This document shows positions 8,970 through 16,749 of a DNA stretch of 64,000 nt, one piece after another. The stretch covers positions 4,794,001 to 4,858,000 of the forward strand of contig NZ_CP129137.1 in the NCBI RefSeq assembly GCF_030406905.1, read 5' to 3'. The notes below the pieces were generated by a model that saw only the letters and a list, made by a program, of their open reading frames with translations, made no database searches and was not told the origin of the DNA. The first letter of the stretch is position 1, and each line of letters starts with the position of its first letter. The translations under genes and the position numbers were made by a program. The DNA comes from Streptomyces sp. HUAS CB01. Its GTDB lineage: Bacteria; Actinomycetota; Actinomycetes; Streptomycetales; Streptomycetaceae.

Positions 8970-10388
8970 TCACAGGGACAGCCGGCGGGACAGGTCGGAC
9001 ACGAACACCCCGCGCGGGTCGAGCCGTGCGCGCAGCGCCCGGAAGCGGTCGAGGCCCGGGTACATCACGGTCAGCAGCTCCGGCCGCAGCCGGGAGTCCT
9101 TGGCCAGGTAGACCCGCCCGCCGGCGTCGGCGACGACCTGGTCGAGCCCGTCCAGGAACGCGCCGAGACCCGGCAGTCCGGCCGGCACGTCCAGGGCGAG
9201 CGTCCAGCCGGGCATCGGGAACGACAGCCAGCCCGGGTCGCCCTCGCCGAACCTCTTCAGCACGGCGAGGAACGACGGGCACCCGTGCCGGGCGACGCGC
9301 CGCACCACCTGGCGCAGCGCCTCCTCCTGCCCGTGGCCGACCACGAACTGGTACTGGACGAAGCCGCTCCGGCCGTAGACGCGGTTCCAGTGGGGAACGC
9401 CGTCGAGCGGATGGAAGAAGGCCGGGATGCTCTGCAGCTGCCCGCGGCGTGCGCGGGGAGCGCGGCGGTACCAGAGCTCGTTGAAGAGGGACACGGAGAC
9501 GCGGCCGAGCAGCCCTTCGGGGACGAAGGAGGGTGCGGAGGGGAGCTGCCGGGGGCGGAACTCCAGCGGCCGGCGTCGTGCGCGCGCCGGGAGCGCGTCC
9601 AGCGGGGCGTGCTCACCGCGGGTGAGTACCGCGCGGCCGGTCGCCGCCCCGCGCGCGAGCAGGTCGATCCACGCGACCGAATAGCGGTAGCGGTCGTCAC
9701 CGGCGGTCAGACGGGCCATCAGGTCGTCGAGGTCGACGGCACGTTCGGTGTCCACCGCCATCAGCGACGTCGCGACGGGGTGCAGCCGGATCGTGGCGGA
9801 GAGCACGACGCCGGTCAGGCCCATGCCGCCCGCGGTCGCGTCGAAGAGCTCCGTGCCGGGGACCACCGTGCGCACCTCGCCGTCCGCGGTCAGCAGCTCC
9901 AGCGAGAGCACGTGGCGGGAGAACGAGCCCGACACATGGTGGTTCTTGCCGTGGATGTCCGCGCCGATGGCGCCGCCGACCGTGACGTAGCGGGTCCCGG
10001 GCGTGACCGGCACGAACCAGCCCAGCGGCAGCAGCACCTCCATCAGCCGGTGGAGGCTGACTCCCGCGTCGCAGACCACGACGCCGCCCTCGGCGTCGAT
10101 CGTGCGGACGCGGTCCAGGCCCGTCATGTCGAGGACGGCCCCGCCCGCGTTCTGTGCCGCGTCGCCGTAGGCCCGGCCCAGCCCGCGGGCGATCGTGCCG
10201 CGGCTGCCGCAGTGGTGCACGGCCGCCACGGCCTCCTCGTGCGTACGGGGGCGGACCAGCAGGGCCGCGGAGGGTGCGGTCCGCCCCCAGCCGGTCACCG
10301 GCACCGGCAGATCGTCGTCCCGGCCGGCTGGGGGCGCGGTCGGGGCGGGGTGCTCGGCGGGGGCGACGGGAGCGCACTCGGCAGACAT
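8970..10388 (-). CDS. dprE1: Decaprenylphospho-beta-D-ribose 2-oxidase-like FAD enzyme
   Basis: This FAD-dependent oxidase oxidises the 2-hydroxyl of polyprenyl-phospho-ribose, the first step of arabinose epimerisation. The 472-residue product has the FAD_binding_4 (PCMH) pattern, with ARGLGRAYGDAAQNAGG, then GGAIGADIHGKNHH, and the DprE1 C-terminal blocks LSFPMPGW and YLAKDSR. The residue matching mycobacterial Cys387, the benzothiazinone target, appears to be Ala398 (LSFPMPGWTLALDV versus GWNxCVDF), so the covalent inhibitor site is absent. The ATG at 10388 lacks an obvious ribosome binding site, so the start is uncertain by a few codons. It is divergent from the PAP2/ubiA operon. Confidence 0.88.
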   Translation of the reverse strand: MSAECAPVAPAEHPAPTAPPAGRDDDLPVPVTGWGRTAPSAALLVRPRTHEEAVAAVHHCGSRGTIARGLGRAYGDAAQNAGGAVLDMTGLDRVRTIDAEGGVVVCDAGVSLHRLMEVLLPLGWFVPVTPGTRYVTVGGAIGADIHGKNHHVSGSFSRHVLSLELLTADGEVRTVVPGTELFDATAGGMGLTGVVLSATIRLHPVATSLMAVDTERAVDLDDLMARLTAGDDRYRYSVAWIDLLARGAATGRAVLTRGEHAPLDALPARARRRPLEFRPRQLPSAPSFVPEGLLGRVSVSLFNELWYRRAPRARRGQLQSIPAFFHPLDGVPHWNRVYGRSGFVQYQFVVGHGQEEALRQVVRRVARHGCPSFLAVLKRFGEGDPGWLSFPMPGWTLALDVPAGLPGLGAFLDGLDQVVADAGGRVYLAKDSRLRPELLTVMYPGLDRFRALRARLDPRGVFVSDLSRRLSL

Positions 10389-10539
10389 GCGCGCGACGGT
10401 ATCGCCGACTACGAGCTATTTGTGCTCAATGTCCCTGACTCGCCGAAACGGGTGATTAAACGAGTGTCACAAAATATGACCGCACATTTCGGTCTCATGT
10501 TGAGAAGAGTCGCTCCTGGTTCATCGAAAGGGGCGGCAG

Positions 10540-11193
10540 ATGCGAGACGCCGACGGCACACCCCGGCGGGACCCGCGGGACCCGTGCGAACGGCACGGTC
10601 CGCAGGATCCGTGTGACCCGCAGGATCCGGGGCGCTGGCAGGGCCGCGCGGGCTGGACCGCCACCGAGCGGCGGCTGCTGGCCGTGCTGCGTGGCTGCGG
10701 CGACGAGCCCCGGGTGGCCGCGGCGGCCCGCGCGCTCTCGCACAGTGGCGAGCACGCCGCGCTCTGGCTCGCGGCCGGCCTGGTCTGCGCGGCCGCCGAC
10801 CGCGAGCGGCGCGACGGCTGGCTGCGCGGCACCGCGCTGATCGCCGCCGCCCATCTGGCCAGCATGGGCGTCAAACGGGTGGTGCGCCGCCCCCGGCCCC
10901 TGCCGGTCACGGGCGAGCCGCTCGTGCGTACCGCGGGGCGGCACTCCTTCCCCAGTTCGCACGCCACGTCGGCCGTCGCCGCCGCGGTGGCCTTCGGGGT
11001 GCTGCGCCCGGCCGGCCGCGTGGTGGCCCCGCCCGTCGCCGCCGCCATGTGCGTCTCCCGCCTGGTCGCCGGGGTCCACTACCCCAGCGACGTGGCCGCG
11101 GGCGCGCTGCTCGGCGGACTGCTGGCACGCGGCGGGGCGGCGTGGCTGCGGGCCGGGGGCGGGTCCGGGACCGGCGGGGGGCGCCGTGTCTGA
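10540..11193 (+). CDS. PAP2-family polyprenyl phosphoribose phosphatase-like protein
   Basis: The 217-residue membrane protein contains the full acid-phosphatase signature: KRVVRRPRP (112-120, the KX6RP motif), PSSHATS (138-144) and SRLVAGVHYPSD (173-184, SRX5HX3D). In mycobacteria the equivalent protein (Rv3807c type) removes the 5-phosphate from polyprenyl-phosphoribose 5-phosphate before DprE1 acts. The position immediately before ubiA supports that role. The ATG at 10540 has an AAAGGGG site. The first 30 residues are a low-complexity Asp/Pro/Cys/Gln stretch (DPRDPCERHGPQDPCDPQDP) encoded by imperfect tandem repeats and likely disordered. It overlaps the next gene by 8 bp. Confidence 0.85.
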   Translation: MRDADGTPRRDPRDPCERHGPQDPCDPQDPGRWQGRAGWTATERRLLAVLRGCGDEPRVAAAARALSHSGEHAALWLAAGLVCAAADRERRDGWLRGTALIAAAHLASMGVKRVVRRPRPLPVTGEPLVRTAGRHSFPSSHATSAVAAAVAFGVLRPAGRVVAPPVAAAMCVSRLVAGVHYPSDVAAGALLGGLLARGGAAWLRAGGGSGTGGGRRV

Positions 11194-12163
11194 GCGCAGC
11201 ACGGCACTGCTCGAACAGCCGGGAGACCCCGAGCGGCCGCCGCGGCGGCCCGGCGGGGGCGCCCGCGCCCACCGGCGTCCGCTGCGTCTGCCGATCGGCC
11301 TGGTCAGGACCGCCAGACCCCGCCAGTGGATCAAGAACGTGCTGGTCGGGGCGGCCCCGGCGGCGGCAGGGGAACTGGTGTCCCGGCAGACCGCGGTCCA
11401 ACTCGGCCTCGTCTTCGTGCTGTTCACGGCCGCCGCCTCCGCCGTGTACCTGATCAACGACGCGCTGGACGCGGAGGCGGACCGGGCACACCCCGAGAAG
11501 TGCCGGCGTCCGGTGGCCCGCGGGGACGTGCCCGTGCCCGTCGCCTACACCACCGGGGCGCTGCTCGCCGCCGCCTCGACCGCCGCCGCGGTCGTGCTCT
11601 GCAACGTCATGACCGCCGCGCTGCTGACGGCCTACCTGGTGATGCAGATCGCCTACTGCGTCCGGCTCAAGCACGTCCTCGTGGTCGATCTGGCCATCGT
11701 CACCACGGGGTTCCTGATGCGCGCCGTGATCGGCGGGGTGGCGCTGTCCATTCCGCTCTCCCGCTGGTTCCTGATCACCACCGGCTTCGGGGCGCTCTTC
11801 ATGGTCGCGGCCAAGCGCTACTCGGAGGCCGTCGAGATGGAGGGCTCCGACGGGGCGACCCGGGCCCTGCTCACCTCGTACACGGTCGGCTATCTGCGCT
11901 TCGTCTGGCAGCTCGCGGCCGGCGTCGCGGTCCTCGGCTACTGCCTCTGGGCGCTGGAGAGCGGCGGGGCCGCCGACGGCTCGCTGCTGCCGTGGCGTCA
12001 GCTCTCGATGATCGCGTTCATCCTGGCGGTCCTGCGGTACGCGGTGTTCGCCGACCGGGGGGCCGCGGGTGCCCCCGAGGACGTCGTCCTGCGCGACCGC
12101 CCGCTCGCCGTCATCGGGCTGGCCTGGCTGGCGATCTACGGAATGGCGGTCGCGGGCCTGTGA
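11186..12163 (+). CDS. ubiA: Decaprenyl-phosphate phosphoribosyltransferase-like UbiA prenyltransferase
   Basis: This integral membrane enzyme of the UbiA family is predicted to transfer 5-phosphoribose from PRPP to polyprenyl phosphate. The 325-residue protein opens with a basic tail, then ARPRQWIKN and the first Asp-rich motif NDALDAEAD at residues 91-99, and later CVRLKHVLVVDL, matching the Rv3806c subgroup rather than quinone-pathway UbiA. About nine hydrophobic helices are visible. The GTG at 11186 overlaps the end of the PAP2 gene, and the stop overlaps the start of the GtrA gene (GTGA), so the four genes are translationally coupled. Confidence 0.88.
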   Translation: MSERSTALLEQPGDPERPPRRPGGGARAHRRPLRLPIGLVRTARPRQWIKNVLVGAAPAAAGELVSRQTAVQLGLVFVLFTAAASAVYLINDALDAEADRAHPEKCRRPVARGDVPVPVAYTTGALLAAASTAAAVVLCNVMTAALLTAYLVMQIAYCVRLKHVLVVDLAIVTTGFLMRAVIGGVALSIPLSRWFLITTGFGALFMVAAKRYSEAVEMEGSDGATRALLTSYTVGYLRFVWQLAAGVAVLGYCLWALESGGAADGSLLPWRQLSMIAFILAVLRYAVFADRGAAGAPEDVVLRDRPLAVIGLAWLAIYGMAVAGL

Positions 12164-12657
12164 CCGAGCCGCTGCACCGGCCCCTGCTCCGTCCGACGGC
12201 CGGGACGGCGGGCCGCCCGGACGGGCGGGAGATCGTCTCGTTCCTGCTGGTCGGATGCTGCGCCTACGCCGTCGACCTCGTGATCTTCCTGCTGCTGCGC
12301 GGCCCGCTCGGCTGGGAGCCGCTGACGGCCAAGACCCTGGCCTTCCTCGCCGGCTCGACCGTCGCCTACCTGGGCAACGCGCTCGGGACCTACGGCGCCC
12401 GCGACCGGGCGCGGCGGGTCTCCTGGCGGGACGGCGCCGCCTTCTTCGGCGTCAACGCGGCCGGCGCCCTCGTCCAACTGCTCTGCCTCGCCGTCTCGCA
12501 CCACGTCCTCGGCTTCACCTCCGCCCGTGCCGACACCGTGTCAGGGCTGGGCGTCGGCATGGTCCTCGCGACCTGTCTGCGCTTCTGGGGGACGCGGACG
12601 CTCGTCTTCGGATCAACGGCGCCGGTCGGGGTAAGGCGTACCCCATGGACTGGCTGA
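12160..12657 (+). CDS. GtrA-family small membrane protein
   Basis: This 165-residue protein has four hydrophobic segments and the GtrA pattern FLLVGCCAYAVDLVIFLLL, then AFLAGSTVAYLGNALGTY and LGVGMVLATCLRFWGTRTLVF. GtrA proteins are thought to flip or pass polyprenyl-phospho-sugars across the membrane; the mycobacterial relative Rv3789 sits in the same pathway. It starts at the GTG at 12160, overlapping the ubiA stop by 4 bp. The C-terminal tail overlaps the first codons of the YihY gene. A role in export of, or partner binding for, polyprenyl-phospho-arabinose is inferred from context. Confidence 0.82.
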   Translation: MTEPLHRPLLRPTAGTAGRPDGREIVSFLLVGCCAYAVDLVIFLLLRGPLGWEPLTAKTLAFLAGSTVAYLGNALGTYGARDRARRVSWRDGAAFFGVNAAGALVQLLCLAVSHHVLGFTSARADTVSGLGVGMVLATCLRFWGTRTLVFGSTAPVGVRRTPWTG

Positions 12658-13565
12658 CCCGTCTCCCCGTCGTCGGACCGCTCGTGCGGCGGCTGATGCG
12701 GACGCACGCATGGCGCTCGTACGAGAAGCTCGACGAGGCGCGCTGGACCCGGCTGGCCGCGGCGATCACGTTCATCAGCTTCCTCGCGCTGTTCCCGCTG
12801 ATCACCGTCGCCGCCGCGATCGGTGCCACGCTGGTCGGCAAGGAACGGCTGAAGTCGCTGGAGGGCAAGCTGACCGAGCAGGTGCCGGGCATCTCCGACC
12901 AGCTCGATCTCGGCGCGCTGGTGGACAACGCCGGCACCGTCGGACTGATCGCCGGAGCGCTGCTGCTGCTCACCGGCATGGGCTGGGTCGGCTCGATGCG
13001 GGAGTGCCTGCGGGTCGTCTGGGGCCTCGACGACAAGGAGGACGGCAACCCGGTCGTCCGCAAGGGCAAGGACGCGGTGGTCCTCCTCGGGCTCGGGGCG
13101 GTCGTGCTGGCCTCGTTCGCCGCCTCGGCGCTCGGGTCCAGTGCCGTCGGCTGGACCGCGGACCAGATCGGCATCGACCGCGACGGGGCCGGCGGCGCGC
13201 TGCTGCAGACCGCCGCCCTCGCCGTCGCGGTCGTCGCCGACTTCCTGATGCTGCTGTACGTGCTGACCCTGCTGCCCGGCGTCCATCCCCCGCGCCGCCG
13301 GCTCATGGTGGCGGCGCTGATCGGGGCGATCGGCTTCGAACTGCTGAAGCTGCTGCTCAGCGGCTACATCTCCGGTGTGGCGGCGAACTCGATGTACGGC
13401 GCGTTCGGGGTGCCGGTCGCCCTGCTGCTGTGGATCAACTTCACGGCGAAGCTGCTGCTGTACTGCGCCGCGTGGACGGCGACCGACAGCGGCTCCGACG
13501 CGGAGGAACCCGTCAGCGGCGAGGCAGACGGCGGACCAGATCGGGCAGCGGCCAGCGCCGGTTGA
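12645..13565 (+). CDS. YihY/virulence factor BrkB family membrane protein
   Basis: The 306-residue inner-membrane protein has about six hydrophobic helices and the YihY pattern LAAAITFISFLALFPLITV, GWVGSMRECLRVVWGL, and near the end FGVPVALLLWINFTAKLLLY. The biochemical function of the family is not known. It is the last gene of the PAP2-ubiA-gtrA run, starting 13 bp before the GtrA stop. Its 3' end overlaps the convergent carboxypeptidase gene by 53 bp, so the two mRNAs are complementary at their ends. The C-terminal 25 residues are acidic and hydrophilic. Confidence 0.85.
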   Translation: MDWLTRLPVVGPLVRRLMRTHAWRSYEKLDEARWTRLAAAITFISFLALFPLITVAAAIGATLVGKERLKSLEGKLTEQVPGISDQLDLGALVDNAGTVGLIAGALLLLTGMGWVGSMRECLRVVWGLDDKEDGNPVVRKGKDAVVLLGLGAVVLASFAASALGSSAVGWTADQIGIDRDGAGGALLQTAALAVAVVADFLMLLYVLTLLPGVHPPRRRLMVAALIGAIGFELLKLLLSGYISGVAANSMYGAFGVPVALLLWINFTAKLLLYCAAWTATDSGSDAEEPVSGEADGGPDRAAASAG

Positions 13566-14772
13566 CCAGGAACCCGGCGACGGCGAGCAGCACCAGCGCG
13601 ACGATGGCCACTGAGACGGCCACACCGACGCCGGTGGACCCCGTGTTGCCGGCGGCTGACGCCTTGTCCGGGCCGTGCTGGTTCTTCTTGCCCTCCTCGC
13701 CGGCGGGCGAGGTGCCGCCGGACTCGCCCGACGAGCCGGTGTCCGCCGACCTGGGGGGCACGAGCTCGCCGACCGGCTCCACCTTCCCGGCCGCAGCGAA
13801 GCCCCAGTCGAGCAGCCGGGCGGTCTCCTTGTAGACCGCGTGGCTCTCCTTCGAGGACGGGTTCATCACCGTCACCAGCAGCACCTTGCCGTTGCGCTCG
13901 GCCACCCCGGTGAAGGTGGAACCGGCGAGGGTGGTGCTGCCGTTCTTCACCCCCGCGATGCCCTGGTACGGGGCGACGCCGAAGTCACCGGTGAGCAGCC
14001 GGTTGGTGTTCTGGATCTGGAACGACTCGCGCTTCTTGCCCGGCTTCTGCTCGCCCGGGAACTGGGCGCGGGCGGTCGCGCAGTACTCCCGGAAGTCCTT
14101 CTTCTGCAGACCGCTCCGGGCGATGAGGGTCAGGTCGTACGCGCTCGACACCTGGCCCTTCTCGTCGTACCCGTCCGGGGTGACGACGTGGGTGTCGAGG
14201 GCCTGCAGCTCCTCCGCGTGCTCCTGCATCTCCTGCACGGTCCGGGGGATGCCGCCGTTCATCTCGGACAGCACGTGGACCGCGTCGTTCCCCGAGCGGA
14301 GGAAGACCCCGAGCCACAGGTCGTGCACGGAGTACGTCTGCTTCTCCTTGATACCGACGAGACTGCTGCCCACGCCGACCCCGTCGAGCTCGCCGCGGGT
14401 GACCGTGTGCTTCTGGTCCTTGGACAGCTTCGGCAGCACCGTGTCCGCGAACAGCATCTTCAGCGTCGAGGCGGGGGGCAGGCGCCAGTGCGCGTTGTGC
14501 GCCGCCAGCACCTCACCGCTCTCGGCGTCGGCGACGATCCAGGAACGGCCCGTCACGCCCTTGGGGAGGACGGGGACGCCCGCGGCCGGCTTGACCTGGG
14601 TGCCGGGCCTGCCGAGCTGCGCGCCGCCGACGGTCGACATCACCGAGGGGGGGTTGGGGGCCTTCTCGTCCTGGGTGTCGGCTCGGGCCGCGGCGCTCGC
14701 GGGTACGGCGGTGAGCGCGGGCAGCAACGCGGCGGCGGCGATCGTCAGTGCGGTTTTCCTCAGAGCAGACAC
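13513..14772 (-). CDS. D-alanyl-D-alanine carboxypeptidase (PBP5-like)
   Basis: This secreted, membrane-anchored serine peptidase trims the terminal D-Ala from peptidoglycan stem peptides. The 419-residue product has a signal peptide (about residues 1-30), then the three penicillin-binding motifs: SxxK as STLK (Ser102, Lys105), SGN (160-162), and KTG as KNG (about 276). A Ser/Gly/Glu-rich linker leads to a C-terminal transmembrane helix (GVAVSVAIVALVLLAVAGF) and a basic tail. The start is placed at the GTG at 14772 because it gives a normal signal peptide, although no strong ribosome binding site is seen. Its 3' end overlaps the YihY gene. Confidence 0.92.
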   Translation of the reverse strand: MSALRKTALTIAAAALLPALTAVPASAAARADTQDEKAPNPPSVMSTVGGAQLGRPGTQVKPAAGVPVLPKGVTGRSWIVADAESGEVLAAHNAHWRLPPASTLKMLFADTVLPKLSKDQKHTVTRGELDGVGVGSSLVGIKEKQTYSVHDLWLGVFLRSGNDAVHVLSEMNGGIPRTVQEMQEHAEELQALDTHVVTPDGYDEKGQVSSAYDLTLIARSGLQKKDFREYCATARAQFPGEQKPGKKRESFQIQNTNRLLTGDFGVAPYQGIAGVKNGSTTLAGSTFTGVAERNGKVLLVTVMNPSSKESHAVYKETARLLDWGFAAAGKVEPVGELVPPRSADTGSSGESGGTSPAGEEGKKNQHGPDKASAAGNTGSTGVGVAVSVAIVALVLLAVAGFLVNRRWPLPDLVRRLPRR

Positions 14773-14962
14773 GGACGAGAACGTACATGGACACGACGAC
14801 CGCCTCGACACCGGCCGGGTGACCCGCCGCCGGGTCCGCCGGTACAGCCCAGCTCGCCCCGTGGCGGACCCCGCCGTTCCGGTTTCCGCGGGCCCGGCTC
14901 CCGTGTCCGGCGTCACCGGACCCCGCCGCTCCGGGGCACGGGACTGCGGCGATACTGAGTCC

Positions 14963-15208
14963 ATGAAGCTCAGTCGCCCCGTCTCCTGGTTCCTGCTCGC
15001 GTTCGGGGTGTGGAGCTGGGTCATCTGGGTCACTTTCGTCAGGAACCTGTGGCAGGACGCCAGCGGGCTCGCCTTCGACGACGCCGGTGACCCGACTGCG
15101 TACTTCTGGGTCCATCTGCTGCTCGCCGTCACGTCCTTGCTCCTGGGGACGGCCGTCGGGGTCATCGGGTTGCGTGGCGTTCGCGCATTGCGCCGCGACC
15201 GCGAATAG
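14963..15208 (+). CDS. SCO4848-family small membrane protein
   Basis: This 81-residue protein has two transmembrane helices (about residues 8-27 and 48-70) separated by an acidic loop, and ends in RGVRALRRDRE. The opening MKLSRPVSWFLLAFGVWSWV matches the actinobacterial family named after SCO4848. The function is unknown. The ATG at 14963 is divergent from the carboxypeptidase gene, with 190 bp between. It sits 11 bp before the metallophosphoesterase gene, suggesting co-transcription. Confidence 0.8.
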   Translation: MKLSRPVSWFLLAFGVWSWVIWVTFVRNLWQDASGLAFDDAGDPTAYFWVHLLLAVTSLLLGTAVGVIGLRGVRALRRDRE

Positions 15209-15219
15209 GGGAACGTGCC

Positions 15220-16668
15220 GTGCTCGTCGTCCTGCTTGTGATCGCTGTCGTCGTCACCCTCCTGGTGACGGTGCACTGGTACGTCTGGCGTCGTCTGGTC
15301 CGCGACACGACGGCCGGTCCCGGCGCGGCCCGCCGCGCGGGCACGGCGGCCGTGGTCGTGCTGCCGCTGCTCACCGTCGGCGCGTTCGTCTCCAGCCGGG
15401 CCGACGCGCCCTTCTGGCTCCAGCAGACCTTCGCGTGGCCGGGCTACCTCTGGCTCGCCGTGCTCCTCTACCTGACGCTCGCCCTGGTCGCCGGCGAGGC
15501 CGTCCGCCCGCTGCTGCGCCGAGCCCTGGACCGCCGCGCGGCCGCCCGTGCCCCCAGGGGCCCGGCCTCAGCCGACAGGGTGACGGACGCCTCCCCGGCG
15601 TCCGGGGCCCCCGCGGACGCGGCTCCGGACGCGAACGGGAAGCCGGCCGGGGGCATCACGCCCGGCGGCGCGGCCGCCGCCGCGAGCCCCGCGACGGCCG
15701 CCGGCCCGGGGGCCACGACGACCGCCGTCGCCGTCCCGGGCGAGGAGGCCCCTGGCGGCACCGCCCGCACGGACGGCGTTGCGGTCCCCGACGCGCCCCC
15801 GGCCCCCGGAGCCCCGCCCGCGGGTGAGCGCCCCTCCGGCGGGATGTCGCGCCGGCTGTTCGTGTCGCGGATCGTCGGCGGGGCGGCCGCCGCCGCGGCC
15901 GCGGGCACCGTCGGCCACGGGACGTACGGGGTCCTCCGCGGACCGAGCGTCAAGCGCGTCACGGTGCCGCTCGCGAAGCTCGCGCGCGGCGCGCACGGCT
16001 ACCGGATCGCGGTCGTCAGCGACATCCACCTCGGCCCCGTCCTGGGCCGCGCCCACACCCAGCGGATCGTGGACGCGATCAACGCCACCCAGCCCGACCT
16101 CGTCGCCGTCGTCGGCGACCTCGTCGACGGCAGCGTCGCCGACCTCGGCAGCGCCGCCGAACCCCTCGCCCGGCTCCGGGCGCGCGACGGCTCGTTCTTC
16201 GTCACCGGCAACCACGAGTACTTCTCGGGAGCCGACGCCTGGGTGGACCACGTGCGCGAACTCGGCCTGACCCCGCTGCGCAACGACCGCGTCGAGATCG
16301 CCGGCTTCGACCTGGCCGGGGTCGACGACGTCGCGGGCGAACGCGAGGGCCAGGGACCGGACTTCGCCAGGGCCCTCGGCGACCGCGACCGCAGCCGTGC
16401 CGCCGTCCTCCTCGCCCACCAGCCGGTCGTCATCCACGAGGCCGTGCGGCACGGAGTGGACCTCCAGCTGTCCGGCCACACCCACGGGGGCCAGTTGTGG
16501 CCCGCCAACTACATCGCGGACATGGCCAATCCGACCCTCGCGGGTCTGGAACGGTACGGCGACACCCAGCTCTTCGTCTCGCGCGGCGCCGGGGCCTGGG
16601 GCCCACCGGTGCGCGTCGGCGCCCCGTCCGACATCACCGTGGTGGAACTCGCCTCCCGCGACACCTGA
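15220..16668 (+). CDS. Membrane-anchored calcineurin-like metallophosphoesterase
   Basis: The 482-residue protein has three or four N-terminal transmembrane helices (up to about residue 95), a long Ala/Pro/Gly-rich linker (about 105-210), then a metallophosphoesterase domain. The domain motifs are complete: DIH (Asp268, His270), GDLVDG, GNHE (330-333), and GHTHGGQ from 419. This is the YkuE/YaeI-like group, thought to act on envelope lipids or nucleotides; the substrate is unknown. A second RRLFVSRIVGG hydrophobic segment sits before the catalytic domain and resembles a twin-arginine signal. The GTG start follows the previous gene by 11 bp. Confidence 0.88.
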   Translation: MLVVLLVIAVVVTLLVTVHWYVWRRLVRDTTAGPGAARRAGTAAVVVLPLLTVGAFVSSRADAPFWLQQTFAWPGYLWLAVLLYLTLALVAGEAVRPLLRRALDRRAAARAPRGPASADRVTDASPASGAPADAAPDANGKPAGGITPGGAAAAASPATAAGPGATTTAVAVPGEEAPGGTARTDGVAVPDAPPAPGAPPAGERPSGGMSRRLFVSRIVGGAAAAAAAGTVGHGTYGVLRGPSVKRVTVPLAKLARGAHGYRIAVVSDIHLGPVLGRAHTQRIVDAINATQPDLVAVVGDLVDGSVADLGSAAEPLARLRARDGSFFVTGNHEYFSGADAWVDHVRELGLTPLRNDRVEIAGFDLAGVDDVAGEREGQGPDFARALGDRDRSRAAVLLAHQPVVIHEAVRHGVDLQLSGHTHGGQLWPANYIADMANPTLAGLERYGDTQLFVSRGAGAWGPPVRVGAPSDITVVELASRDT

Positions 16669-16749
16669 CGGTCACCGGAAGTTGGGGGAATTCCCCTTCG
16701 GTCGTGCACCCCCTGTGATTGGCTGATCGCATCACGAACAGGGGTGGGC

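Noticed and set aside
7878..10616. Plus-strand open frame of 912 codons
   Set aside because: It is antisense to dprE2 and dprE1; the translation has no recognisable domain.
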